NCBI RefSeq assembly: GCF_041434935.1
Contig: NZ_CP107964.1
Location: 5,191,001-5,255,000, forward strand
Direction: 5' to 3'
Length of the DNA: 64,000 bases
Origin: Kitasatospora sp. NBC_00374
Lineage (GTDB): Bacteria > Actinomycetota > Actinomycetes > Streptomycetales > Streptomycetaceae
Positions within the stretch are counted from its first letter, which is position 1. Every line of letters begins with the position of its first letter. The notes beneath the pieces were generated by a model, which saw only the letters and a list, made by a program, of their open reading frames with translations, was not told the DNA's origin and ran no database searches. Shown piece by piece: positions 33,451 to 41,867 of this stretch. The translations under genes and the position numbers were made by a program.

Positions 33451-34794
33451 CTACGCCGGTGCGGCCTCCTCGGCGAACCCCGGCAGCCAGTCCAGCATCT
33501 CCGTGCGAAAGGGGGCGTTGGCGCCCAGCTGGCAGAGCACGCCGATGGTGCTCAGGGTGACCCGGTGGATCAGCAGGTACGAGGGCGGCAGGTTGAGCTG
33601 CTTGCCGAGGTTGTACGCGGGCGAGCGGGGATCGGCGATCCGGGCGGCCTGGGCACGCATCCAGCTGCGGGTGAAGTGGAAGGTCTCCACCGTGGCGGGC
33701 TCGATGATCGGCAGCAGGTAGTCGAGCACCGCGTCCGGGTCGAGGTCGATCGAGGGCTTGACGAAGCCCTCCTCGCGGAGCATGTCCAGCACCCCGGTGG
33801 CGTCGCCGGCCAGCGCCATCCGCAGTGAGTCCCCGATCGGGGTGGGCAGGCCGTCGGGGAGCCGGTCGACGGTGCCGAAGTCCAGGACACCGAGCCGCCA
33901 CTCCTCGACCGGTCCGTCGTCCTTGAGCAGCCGGAAGTTCCCGGGATGCGGGTCCGCGTGCAGCAGTCCCGTCCGGGACGGCCCGGCGAACAGGAACCGG
34001 GCCAGCAGCTGGCCGGCCCGGTCGCGCTCGGCCTGGGTGCCCTTGGCGATCACCTCGGAGAGCGGGGTGCCGCCCATCCACTCCGTCACCAGGACCTGAT
34101 CGGCCTGGGCGACCACGCCGGGCACCCGGATGTCCGGGTCGTCGGCGAACTCCTCCGCGTGCCGCTGCTGGGCCTGCGCCTCCAGTTGGTAGTCCAGCTC
34201 CTCGGCGACCCGCTCGCGCAGCTCGGAGATCAGCGGCTTGACGTCCAGCCCGGGGATCAGCGGGCCGATCAACCAGGCGACCCGGCTGAGCTGGCCCAGA
34301 TCGGCCAGCAGGGCCTCGCCCGCGCCCGGGTACTGGATCTTGACGGCGACCTTCCGCCCGTCGTGCCAGACCGCCCGGTGGACCTGTCCGATCGAGGCGG
34401 CCGCAGCCGGGCGGTCCTCGAAGCTGCGGAACTGCTTGCGCCAGTCCGCGCCGAGCCGCTCCGCGAGTGCGGCGTGCACCTTGGAGGCGGGCATCGGGGG
34501 AGCGGCTTCCTGAAGCTTCGTCAGGGCCGCCCGGTACGGACCCGCCACCTCCTCGGGGAGCGCGGCCTCGAAGACCGACAGGGCCTGGCCGAACTTCATG
34601 GCCCCGCCCTTCAGCTCGCCGAGGACCTTGAACAACTGGTCGGCGGTGGCCTGCTGGAGCTCGGCCGTGACCACGTCGGCGGACCGGCCGCCGATCCGTC
34701 GGCCGAGGCCCAGCGTGGCCCGGCCGGCGATTCCGAGGGGCAGGGCGGCAAGCCGTGCCGTTCGGGTCACTGCCTTGCGCGGAAGATCGCTCAA
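33451..34794 (-). CDS. ABC1/UbiB-family atypical kinase
   Basis: A 447-residue ABC1 kinase, the length I recall for mycobacterial Rv3197. Family motifs: KFGQALSVFEAALPEE (the KxGQ extension), ATP-site Lys in VAVKIQYPG, Glu region LISELRERVAEELDY, catalytic LLHADPHPGNF, and DFG in LDFGTVDRLP. UbiB-family proteins have ATPase activity linked to isoprenoid lipids; the mycobacterial ortholog has been linked to WhiB7-dependent macrolide resistance. TTG at 34794 is chosen for its GGGAGG site 6 bases upstream; an in-frame ATG at 34890 would add non-homologous residues. It is convergent with the wblC unit. Confidence 0.9.
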   Translation of the reverse strand: MSDLPRKAVTRTARLAALPLGIAGRATLGLGRRIGGRSADVVTAELQQATADQLFKVLGELKGGAMKFGQALSVFEAALPEEVAGPYRAALTKLQEAAPPMPASKVHAALAERLGADWRKQFRSFEDRPAAAASIGQVHRAVWHDGRKVAVKIQYPGAGEALLADLGQLSRVAWLIGPLIPGLDVKPLISELRERVAEELDYQLEAQAQQRHAEEFADDPDIRVPGVVAQADQVLVTEWMGGTPLSEVIAKGTQAERDRAGQLLARFLFAGPSRTGLLHADPHPGNFRLLKDDGPVEEWRLGVLDFGTVDRLPDGLPTPIGDSLRMALAGDATGVLDMLREEGFVKPSIDLDPDAVLDYLLPIIEPATVETFHFTRSWMRAQAARIADPRSPAYNLGKQLNLPPSYLLIHRVTLSTIGVLCQLGANAPFRTEMLDWLPGFAEEAAPA

Positions 34795-35122
34795 CCCGGG
34801 CCTCCCTCTTGGTACGCCCCGCGCGGCCGCCGCCTGACGTGGCACGACACACCACGGGACCGTGGTCACTACGCCATTGTGCCCGCTCACTGCGCCGCGG
34901 CCGATGGAAAATCCGGACTGCCGTTCGGTCCGTCAGGTCCGGCGGTCGGCGGACCGGGGCAGAGCCGGCGACCAGGGCGTGGACGGCACCGGCGGGCGTG
35001 GGCCGGGGGCGGCCGCGCGGTCGTCCTGTTGCGCACGAGGGCGCGGGTCGCCCCACACGCGCCCTCGGGTCCCCGCGGCACCCGCCCCCCCGTGGCGTCC
35101 CCTGGTCACCCGCTCCCCGGGG
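34795..35122. other. 328-base region upstream of the ABC1 kinase
   Basis: No gene is supported. The notable element is a perfect palindrome, ACCACGG-GA-CCGTGGT, at 34851-34866, which is 57 bases upstream of the kinase TTG start and could be an operator. No clear -10/-35 pair could be assigned on the minus strand. Confidence 0.45.
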
Positions 35123-36250
35123 TCACCCACCGCGCACCGTGTCGGTCGGGCCGGGGCGGGCCAGCGGCAGCGTCTGCCAACGGCAGCCGCAGTCGGGATG
35201 GCCGGGCAGCCGCAGTCGCCTGACCATGCCGTCGGCCGCCGAGATCTCGCACCAGCCGTCCACGCTCGGCGGCAGCACCCCGTCCAGGTAGAGCTCGACG
35301 TGCAGGGCGGCGAGCCCGGCCACGGCGGTGGCGAGGCCGCTGTCGCAGGCGGGACTGCGGACCCGCCCGGGGCCGTCGTCGGCCAGCTGGGCGAGCAGCC
35401 TCGGCCAGGCCTCGTCCTCGTCGGTCCGGGTCAACGTGGCGCAGCTGCCGCAGGCGGAGGCACCCGGGACCACCAGCGGGCCCACCACACCGAGGTGTTC
35501 GACCACACCGGCGTAGAGGTGCGGCCGGCCGGCCCGCATCAGCTCCTGCGCCTCGGTGGCCAGGCCGGTGAAGGCACCGGCGCCGCTGCGCGGCGCCAGC
35601 ACCACGAGGGCCGTCGGCGCCGAGGTCTCGGTGACGGGCCTGCGGTGCCGGTCGGCCGCGGCGGCGCCCGAGGCCCGGTGCACCACCTCGCGCGCGGCCG
35701 TCGCCCGGAGGCGGCCGACCTCCGTCGGCGGGAAGCCAGCCGGGGAGCAGTCCCGGGCGGAGACCCGGCCGCGGTCGGCCACGGTCACCGCACCGACCCC
35801 GCCGGCGGCCAGGACGGCGGCGACGCCGGCGCCGACCCGGCCGGCCCCGCGTACCTCGACCCTGGCCAGGGCCCGGCCCTGGAGAACCTCGGCGGCCTCC
35901 CCGGGCTCGGGGTGGACGAGGGAGAGTGAGGAGAGGTCGGGGCCGAGCAGTTCCTGGCGCGGCCTCGGGTGCCGTGCCAGGGCCTGCTGGAGTGCGTCGG
36001 CGTCGTCCAGCAGCTCGCTGTGAGCCAGCGAGTCGAGCATCGCGTTGCAGTAGTCGCGGTCGAGCCCGAGGCGCTCCCCGGCGGCGAGCAGCGTGGCCCC
36101 GTCCCGGCTGCCGTCGATGAGTTCCAGGAAGGCGGCCACCGTCCGGTCCACCGACTCCACCACCCGGGCATGCCGCCGGACGGCACCGAACTGAAGGGTC
36201 TCCCGGTCGCGCCAGAGCCGGGAGAGGGCAGGCTTGAGCATCGGACGCAT
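35123..36250 (-). CDS. ThiF/E1-like protein resembling TOMM cyclodehydratase partner
   Basis: A 375-residue protein. Residues 1-95 are a winged-helix-like region (RPMLKPALSRLWRDRETLQ, ESVDRTVAAFLELIDGSRDG) typical of RiPP-recognition/PqqD-like leader-binding domains. The E1-like domain follows with a degenerate Gly loop (VRGAGRVGAGVAAVLAAGG) and Cys pairs in CGSC and CGCRW that could bind Zn. The usual catalytic features of active E1 enzymes are weak, as in SagC-type proteins that bind precursor peptides. ATG 36250 has GGAGG upstream. No YcaO or precursor gene is adjacent. In mycobacteria a gene of this type sits at the same locus (Rv3196, from memory). Confidence 0.8.
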   Translation of the reverse strand: MRPMLKPALSRLWRDRETLQFGAVRRHARVVESVDRTVAAFLELIDGSRDGATLLAAGERLGLDRDYCNAMLDSLAHSELLDDADALQQALARHPRPRQELLGPDLSSLSLVHPEPGEAAEVLQGRALARVEVRGAGRVGAGVAAVLAAGGVGAVTVADRGRVSARDCSPAGFPPTEVGRLRATAAREVVHRASGAAAADRHRRPVTETSAPTALVVLAPRSGAGAFTGLATEAQELMRAGRPHLYAGVVEHLGVVGPLVVPGASACGSCATLTRTDEDEAWPRLLAQLADDGPGRVRSPACDSGLATAVAGLAALHVELYLDGVLPPSVDGWCEISAADGMVRRLRLPGHPDCGCRWQTLPLARPGPTDTVRGG

Positions 36251-36496
36251 CGCTGCCTCCAGGGGCGTCGGACTCGGGGGCGGGCCGCCCCGGTGGGAGC
36301 AGCATGCCCGAGCCGGGGGAGTCCGCGAATCCCGTTGTCCACAGGTCCGGCAGCATTGTCGGACCATCCGTTCGCACACCCTGTGGACAACCGTTCCCGG
36401 TGCTGTCCACCGGTCGGGGCCGGGCCGGTCCGCCCGGTGGGATTCCCGGCCGCGACAGCGGACTTCTGTCGGTGCCACGGGGTAACGTCCTGTGCC

Positions 36497-37267
36497 GTGA
36501 CAGCCGAACGGGATCTCCAGCGGTCGGCGTCGCGTCGGCGCGCACGACCGGCCCCGGGGGCGGGGACGGCGGCGTCCGACGCGCGCGGCCGCCCTGCCGC
36601 GAACCCTTCCCCGCCGCAGCGGCCGGTCGAGCCGAGGCCGGGGCCGGACGGCACGAGGGCCGCCGGGGGCTCCGCGCAGCAGCCGGCCGGGCACCGGGCC
36701 GACGTCGAGGTACGCCGCAGTGCCCGGCGCAGCCGTACGGTCTCCGCCTACCGCGAGGGCGACCGGACGATCGTGCTGATCCCGGCCCGGATGTCGCACA
36801 CCGAGGAGCAGCGCTGGGTGGCCCAGATGCTCGACCGGCTGGCCGCCCAGGAGAGCCGGCGGGCGCTCGACGACGACGCGCTGGAGGCCCGGGCCCGTGA
36901 GCTGTCACGGGTGTACCTGGCCGGCCGGGCGGTGCCGGGCCAGGTCCGCTGGGTGACCAACCAGAACTCCCGCTGGGGGTCCTGCACCCCGAGCGAGCGC
37001 ACGATCCGGCTCTCGCACCGGCTCCAGGGCATGCCGGAGTACGTGGTCGACTACGTCCTCCTGCACGAGCTCGCCCACCTGCTGGTCCCCGACCACGGCC
37101 CCCGGTTCTGGGCGCTGCTGGAGGGCTATCCGCGGACCGAGCGGGCCCGCGGCTACCTGGAGGGCGTCGCCTCGGCCGGGCGGCTGCCGCACATCCCGGA
37201 GGCACGGGGCGGTGGGACGGCGGCGGAGCCCGGGGCGATGGAGGGTTCCCGCGAGGCCTGCGGCTGA
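36497..37267 (+). CDS. YgjP-like (DUF45/M48-type) metallopeptidase
   Basis: A 256-residue protein. The first 75 residues are low-complexity Arg/Pro/Gly. The catalytic domain has NSRWGSCTPSERTIRLS, the zinc site HELAHLLVPDH (about 190) and the downstream ligand region PRFWALLEGYP, as in UPF0758-unrelated YgjP/SprT-like zincins (DUF45). It is cytoplasmic; the substrate is unknown. The GTG at 36497 has no ribosome binding site, while a TAACGT element (36483-36488) lies 8 bases upstream, so the transcript is probably leaderless. It is divergent from the ThiF-like gene. Confidence 0.88.
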   Translation: MTAERDLQRSASRRRARPAPGAGTAASDARGRPAANPSPPQRPVEPRPGPDGTRAAGGSAQQPAGHRADVEVRRSARRSRTVSAYREGDRTIVLIPARMSHTEEQRWVAQMLDRLAAQESRRALDDDALEARARELSRVYLAGRAVPGQVRWVTNQNSRWGSCTPSERTIRLSHRLQGMPEYVVDYVLLHELAHLLVPDHGPRFWALLEGYPRTERARGYLEGVASAGRLPHIPEARGGGTAAEPGAMEGSREACG

Positions 37268-37312
37268 GGCCCGTTCGCTGAGGCCCGTACCTGGAGTCCG
37301 CGACCGGCGCCC

Positions 37313-37350
37313 GCGACCGGGCCGGCGGCGGGAGCCACCGGCCCGGTCGC
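37313..37350. terminator. bidirectional terminator
   Basis: A perfect 13-base inverted repeat, GCGACCGGGCCGG (37313-37325) and CCGGCCCGGTCGC (37338-37350), with a 12-base loop, between two convergent genes. Confidence 0.75.
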
Positions 37351-37361
37351 GGCCCGGGCCC

Positions 37362-37958
37362 TCAGCCGGTCAGCCGCCGGGCGATCGCGACCAGCTCGCG
37401 GACGGACCCGTCGGTGAGCTCCGGCAGCTCGTCGTAGCCGAACCAGCGCAGGTCCAGCGACTCCTCGCTGATCAGCTCCCGGGCCCCGCTCGGCGCGAGC
37501 GCGACGTACTGCACGTCCAGGTGGGTGTTCTCCGGCTTGTCCTTGCCGGTGCAGCGCACCTGGTGGCGGTCGAGCTTGACGGGGGCGGGCCGGCCGTCGA
37601 AGGCCAGCAGCTCCAGCCCGGCGATGCCGGACTCCTCGGTGGCCTCGCGCAGCGCCGCCGCGGCGAGGGTCGGGTCGCCGGGCTCGCAGTGGCCGCCCAT
37701 CTGGAGCCAGCGGCCGACCTTGGGGTGCAGGGTGAGCAGGACGCGCCCGCCCGCCGGGTCGACCACGACCGCGCTGGCGGTGATGTGGGCGGGCAGGCAG
37801 GCCTTCCACAGACCGTCGGGGTGCTCGGCCAGGTGGCCGAGGTAGTCGCGGCGCAGGCGGTCCTGGGTGGCGTCGTCCACCGACCACGAGCGCAGTGCGC
37901 GGACGGCGTCCGCGTGCAGGGCGCCGTCGGAGGCGACGCCGCCGTCGGGGGTCGTCAT
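37362..37958 (-). CDS. NUDIX hydrolase
   Basis: A 198-residue NUDIX protein. The box is GGHCEPGDPTLAAAALREAT followed by EESGI (about residues 94-118), with Asp in place of the first conserved Glu. The flanking region (LLTLHPKVGRWLQMGGH) fits the family. It removes a nucleoside-diphosphate-linked group from an unknown substrate. The ATG overlaps the stop of the upstream metalloprotease gene (ATGA), so the two are translationally coupled on the minus strand. The start at 37958 follows from this overlap. Confidence 0.9.
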   Translation of the reverse strand: MTTPDGGVASDGALHADAVRALRSWSVDDATQDRLRRDYLGHLAEHPDGLWKACLPAHITASAVVVDPAGGRVLLTLHPKVGRWLQMGGHCEPGDPTLAAAALREATEESGIAGLELLAFDGRPAPVKLDRHQVRCTGKDKPENTHLDVQYVALAPSGARELISEESLDLRWFGYDELPELTDGSVRELVAIARRLTG

Positions 37959-39493
37959 GCCTGCTTGCCCTCGTCGCCCTGGTCGGTGCCGTCCGTGTCG
38001 CCGTCGCCGCCCTTGGCGGTGCCGTCGCCGGGGCCCTTGCCCTGGGCGGCCTCGCCGAGCAGCTTGTCGAGGGCGTCGAAGTCGAAGCCGCCCTCCAGCC
38101 CCTCGTCGGAGGAGCGGTGGACGAACCCGTCGGGGTCGTCCAGGTCGGCCGCGGTGGGCAGCATGTCGGGGTGGTTCCACAGGGCGTCGCGGCCCTCGAT
38201 GCCGCGGGCGTCGGCCAGCGAGGCCCACAGCCGGGAGGCGTCCCGCAGCCGGCGCGGGCGCAGCTCCAGGCCGACCAGGGTGGCGAAGGTCTGCTCGGCC
38301 GGGCCGCCGGTGGCGCGGCGGCGGCGCAGGGTCTCGCGCAGCGCGCCGGACTGCGGCAGGTGCGGCTCGGCGGCGGCGTGCACCACCGCGTCCACCCAGC
38401 CCTCGACCAGGGCCAGGGCGGTCTCCAGCCGGGCCAGCGCGGCCTTCTGCTCGGGGGTGTCCTCGGGCTGCAGCAGGCCTCCGGCCAGTGCCTCCTGGAG
38501 CGCCTCGGGGTTGCTCGGGTCGAGCTGGCCGACCAGCTCTTCCATCCGCGAGCTGTCGACCTTGATGCCCCGGGCGTACGCCTCGACGGCGCCGAACAGG
38601 TGGGCCCGCAGCCACGGCACGTGGGCGAACAGCCGCTGGTGGGCGGCCTCGCGCAGGGCCAGGTAGAGCCGGACCTCCTCGGCCGGGACGCTCAGGCCCT
38701 CGCCGAACTCGGCGATGTTCTGCGGCAGCAGCGCGGCCTTGCCGGCCGGCGCGAGCGGCAGGCCGACGTCGGTGGAGCCGACCACCTCGGCGGCCAGCGC
38801 GCCGAGCGCCTGCCCGATCTGGGTGCCGAACATCGCGCCGCCCATCGAGCGCATCACGCCCATCAGCGGGCCCGCCATGGCCTGCATCTCGGCGGGCAGG
38901 ACGCCGCCCATCGCGTTGCCGACCCGCTCGGCGACCGGGTCCACCAGGTCCTTCCAGACCGGCAGGGTGGCCTCGATCCACTCGGCCCGGCTCCATGCCA
39001 CGGCGGTGTTCGCCCCGGACGGGAACTCGGTGGCGGAGTCGAGCCAGAGCTCGGCCAGCCGGACGGCGTCCGCGACCGCGGTGCGCTCGGTGGCGCTGAC
39101 CGAGCGGTCCTTGCTGCGGCCCTCGGCCTGGTCGGCGACGACGGTCTGCCGGGCGATGTCCTTGGCGAGATCCCAGTTGACCGGGCCGCCCTCGAACGAC
39201 AGCATCTGGCCCAGCTGCTGGAACGCCGCACCCAGGTCGTTGGGGTTGAGGTTGCCCAGCATCGCCCCGAAGGGGTTGTCGCCGGCCGCGCCGCCGGGGG
39301 CGCCCATGCCGAACAACGCGCCCAGCGGATTGCCGGGGCCGAAGCCGAACGGCTGCTGCGGGGTACCTTCCGGTGATGCGCCCTTGCTCTGGTCGCCCTG
39401 GCCGCTCTTGTCCTGGCCGCTCTGTTCGGGCTTGCCCTTGCCGTCCTCAGGCTCCTCGGGCGGGGTGGAGAATCCGAAGGGGAGGTCGCTCAC
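37955..39493 (-). CDS. zinc-dependent metalloprotease-like protein (DUF2342)
   Basis: A 512-residue protein of the actinobacterial DUF2342/zincin family. The N-terminal 100 residues are Gly/Pro/Asn-rich (GFGPGNPLGALFGMG). The folded part includes REAAHQRLFAHVPWL (about residue 285), the family hallmark, and a long helical region. The C-terminal 40 residues are Gly/Asp/Lys low complexity. A full HExxH is not seen; the EAAHQ motif may carry the metal site. GTG 39493 has GAGGA 4 bases upstream; GTG 39520 is an alternative. It is coupled to the NUDIX gene. The mycobacterial counterpart is Rv3195 (from memory). Confidence 0.82.
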   Translation of the reverse strand: MSDLPFGFSTPPEEPEDGKGKPEQSGQDKSGQGDQSKGASPEGTPQQPFGFGPGNPLGALFGMGAPGGAAGDNPFGAMLGNLNPNDLGAAFQQLGQMLSFEGGPVNWDLAKDIARQTVVADQAEGRSKDRSVSATERTAVADAVRLAELWLDSATEFPSGANTAVAWSRAEWIEATLPVWKDLVDPVAERVGNAMGGVLPAEMQAMAGPLMGVMRSMGGAMFGTQIGQALGALAAEVVGSTDVGLPLAPAGKAALLPQNIAEFGEGLSVPAEEVRLYLALREAAHQRLFAHVPWLRAHLFGAVEAYARGIKVDSSRMEELVGQLDPSNPEALQEALAGGLLQPEDTPEQKAALARLETALALVEGWVDAVVHAAAEPHLPQSGALRETLRRRRATGGPAEQTFATLVGLELRPRRLRDASRLWASLADARGIEGRDALWNHPDMLPTAADLDDPDGFVHRSSDEGLEGGFDFDALDKLLGEAAQGKGPGDGTAKGGDGDTDGTDQGDEGKQA

Positions 39494-39683
39494 GGGGTCC
39501 TCGATCTGGTCGGCCGTCACGCGGGTGGTGTGGCGGGGGAGGCGGCACGCCCGCAACGGCGGGCGGGGCAATGCTCTCGCAGCCTGACCGCGCCGGGTGC
39601 ACCGCTGGGCCCGCGCCTCGGGCAGGATGGACCGTACGTGACACTCGTACGTACGCACATAAGCTAACCGTGGAGGATGGTCG

Positions 39684-40832
39684 GTGAGTTCCCCGCCTTC
39701 GGACGTTCGCTCTGGGCTGACCGGAGACGAGGACGCCCCCGTCACCACGGGTTCGCCGTCTCCAGCCTACGGCGGCAGACCGCTGACCGTGGCGGTCACC
39801 GGCGCCGCCGGCGTGCTCGGCGAGCGGGTCGCCGCACGCCTGGTGGCGTCGCCCGCCGTACGCAAGGTGCTGGCGGTCGACGACCGGCGCGGTGAGGTGC
39901 CGGGTGCGCAGTGGCGGGTGCTCGACATCCGCGACCCCGCGGTGGCCGAGCGGCTGGCCGGAGTCGACGTGGTGGTCCACCTGGCGATGGACCTGGGGAT
40001 GGAGTCCGACCCCCGGGCCCGGAGCGCGTACAACGTGCGGGGCGCGCAGACGGTGGTGACCGCCGCCGCGGCCGCGGGGGTGCACCGGGTGGTGCTGTGC
40101 ACCTCGGCGATGGTCTACGGCGCGCTCGCCGACAACGAGGTGCCGCTGGCCGAGGACTCCGAGCTGCGGGCCACCGAGGAGGCCTCGCTGGTCGGCGACC
40201 TGCTGGAGATCGAGCGCCTCGCCCGCCGCGCGCCGCGCGCCCATCCGGGCCTGCAGGTGACGGTGCTGCGGCCGGCCGTGGTGGTCGGCCCGGGCATCGA
40301 CACCGTGCTGACCAGGCACTTCGAGGCGCCCAGGCTGCTGGTGGTGGCCGGCTCCCGGCCCTGTTGGCAGTTCTGCCACGTGGACGACCTGGCCTCGGCG
40401 CTGGAGTACGCGGCGCTCGGCCTGGTCGAGGGCGAGGTGACGGTCGGCTGTGACGGCTGGCTGGAGCAGGAGGACGTGGAGACGCTGTCCGGCATCCGCC
40501 GGATGGAACTGCCCGCCTCGCTCGCCCTGGGGACGGCGGCCCGGCTGCACCGCCTCGGTCTGACCCCGGCGCCGGCGGGCGACCTGGCGTACACCATGTA
40601 TCCGTGGGTGGTCTCCGGCAGCCGGCTGCACGAGGCGGGCTGGCGGCCGAACTTCACCAACGAGGAGGTCCTGGCCGAGTTGCTGGCCCAGGTCGCCGGG
40701 AAGCACGCGGTGGCCGGGCGCCGGCTCGGCGGCAAGGAGGCGGCGACCAGCCTGGGCGCGGCGGGTGCGACGGTGGCGCTGGTCGGTACCGCCGCGCTGG
40801 TCCGCCGGGCGCGCAGGCGGCGGCGCTTCTGA
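39684..40832 (+). CDS. NAD-dependent epimerase/dehydratase family protein
   Basis: A 382-residue extended SDR. The nucleotide loop VTGAAGVLGERVA lies near residue 35. The usual YxxxK is not obvious: the region around the active site reads LCTSAMVYGALADNEVPL, so the Ser-Tyr pair is present but the Lys is unclear. The C-terminus ends with a hydrophobic stretch (TVALVGTAALV) followed by RRARRRRRF, which looks like a membrane anchor with basic stop. GTG 39684 has GGAGG 7 bases upstream. It is divergent from the metalloprotease gene, is followed by a tandem repeat, and its substrate is unknown. Confidence 0.85.
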   Translation: MSSPPSDVRSGLTGDEDAPVTTGSPSPAYGGRPLTVAVTGAAGVLGERVAARLVASPAVRKVLAVDDRRGEVPGAQWRVLDIRDPAVAERLAGVDVVVHLAMDLGMESDPRARSAYNVRGAQTVVTAAAAAGVHRVVLCTSAMVYGALADNEVPLAEDSELRATEEASLVGDLLEIERLARRAPRAHPGLQVTVLRPAVVVGPGIDTVLTRHFEAPRLLVVAGSRPCWQFCHVDDLASALEYAALGLVEGEVTVGCDGWLEQEDVETLSGIRRMELPASLALGTAARLHRLGLTPAPAGDLAYTMYPWVVSGSRLHEAGWRPNFTNEEVLAELLAQVAGKHAVAGRRLGGKEAATSLGAAGATVALVGTAALVRRARRRRRF

Positions 40833-40834
40833 GC

Positions 40835-40932
40835 GTCGGCCTGCGGGCGTAGGTCTGCGGGTGTCGGCCTGGGGGTGCCGGCCTGCGGGTGCCGGCCTGC
40901 GGGTGCCGGCCTGCGGGTGTTGACCTGCGGGT
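40835..40932. repeat. 14-bp minisatellite, seven copies
   Basis: Seven contiguous 14-base units with consensus GCCGGCCTGCGGGT, starting at 40835, 40849, 40863, 40877, 40891, 40905 and 40919. The three central copies are identical and the outer ones diverge. It starts 2 bases after the epimerase stop. The unit is not a multiple of three and it is non-coding. Confidence 0.93.
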
Positions 40933-41035
40933 GTCGGGCCTTCCGGCCCCCAGTGATTACCGCGATGCGAAATTTCCCAATCGTGATGCGGAAGGCTCTT
41001 GTCCTCCGGTACCCGCGATGGGGAATCATGGGGGC

Positions 41036-41476
41036 ATGCCCGAGAACCACGACCCGATCCGCCTGCTCGCGATCCGCGAGACCCCGCTGTCGCTCGACGA
41101 GGTCTACGAGGCGGTCGGCGACGACGCGGCCGGCGGCACCACCGTCTTCGTCGGGACGGTGCGCGACCACGACGGCGGCAAGTCGGTCGCCGCGCTGGAG
41201 TACAGCGCCCATCCCACCGCCGAGCGCGAGCTGCGCCGGATCGCCGAGAAGATCGTCGCCGACTTCCCGGTCCGCGCCCTGGCCGCCGTCCACCGGGTCG
41301 GCCGGCTGGAGATCACCGACAAGGCGGTGATCGTCGCGGTGTCCTGTCCGCACCGTGGCGAGGCCTTCGCGGCGGCCCGCCGGCTGATCGACGACCTCAA
41401 GCACGAGGTGCCGATCTGGAAGCACCAGGTCTTCGCCGACGGCGAGGAGGAGTGGGTCGGCGCGGGAAGCTGCTGA
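41036..41476 (+). CDS. moaE: molybdopterin synthase catalytic subunit MoaE
   Basis: A 146-residue MoaE. Family motifs: GGTTVFVGTVRDHDGGKSV near residue 38, LEYSAHPTAERELRRI, VHRVGRLEI, VSCPHRGEAFAAAR and the catalytic Lys region EVPIWKHQVFADGEEEWV. It converts cyclic pyranopterin monophosphate to molybdopterin using thiocarboxylated MoaD, whose sulfur may be supplied through MoeZ encoded at 6.9 kb. The ATG at 41036 is chosen for homology to the family start. No moaD is adjacent. Confidence 0.94.
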   Translation: MPENHDPIRLLAIRETPLSLDEVYEAVGDDAAGGTTVFVGTVRDHDGGKSVAALEYSAHPTAERELRRIAEKIVADFPVRALAAVHRVGRLEITDKAVIVAVSCPHRGEAFAAARRLIDDLKHEVPIWKHQVFADGEEEWVGAGSC

Positions 41477-41632
41477 GCTGCCCGTCCTTCACTCCTTCGG
41501 CTCAGATGCCGGTAAGACGAATCCCCCGTGGCGGTGAGCCGGACCGGCGGGCCGTAACCCGGATGGCGCTGTCACCGTTCTCCGCCCGTGCGGTTAATCT
41601 GCTCATAGACACGACGAGCTGGGAGTACGGAC

Positions 41633-41812
41633 ATGGCTGCGCTCGCCTGGTTGATCATTCCGATTGTCGCCCTGCTGCTGGCCACCCTCTGGGCCCTCTG
41701 GGCCGCCCGCGCCCCGCGATCCACCGCCGACCCGGCCTCCCTCGCCGAGCACCAGCGCTTCCGCGCCGCCATGGAGCGCAGCACCGCGGGCGCCGACCGC
41801 CACGACCGCTAG
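41633..41812 (+). CDS. 59-residue single-pass membrane protein
   Basis: ATG 41633 to TAG 41810-41812. Residues 3-26 form one hydrophobic helix (LAWLIIPIVALLLATLWALW), followed by a polar tail containing HQRFRAAMER. GGGAG lies 7 bases before the ATG, and third-position GC is high. I recognise no family. Similar small genes occur between moaE and the PDZ-Lon gene in streptomycetes, from memory. It could be a membrane-complex subunit or regulator, but nothing shows that directly. Confidence 0.7.
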   Translation: MAALAWLIIPIVALLLATLWALWAARAPRSTADPASLAEHQRFRAAMERSTAGADRHDR

Positions 41813-41867
41813 GCCCCGAGCCGGGCCCCGGCGGCGGACGGCCACCCCCTTCCCGTACTGTCGAGCC

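Noticed and set aside
35123..36250. RiPP biosynthetic gene cluster around the ThiF-like gene
   Set aside because: No YcaO, dehydrogenase, precursor-like small gene or transporter lies adjacent; neighbours are core actinobacterial genes. Kept only as an orphan finding.
41477..41632. Extended MoaE start or an extra gene in this gap
   Set aside because: The frame upstream of MoaE runs through the minisatellite and lacks homology; the gap before the microprotein shows no coding bias.
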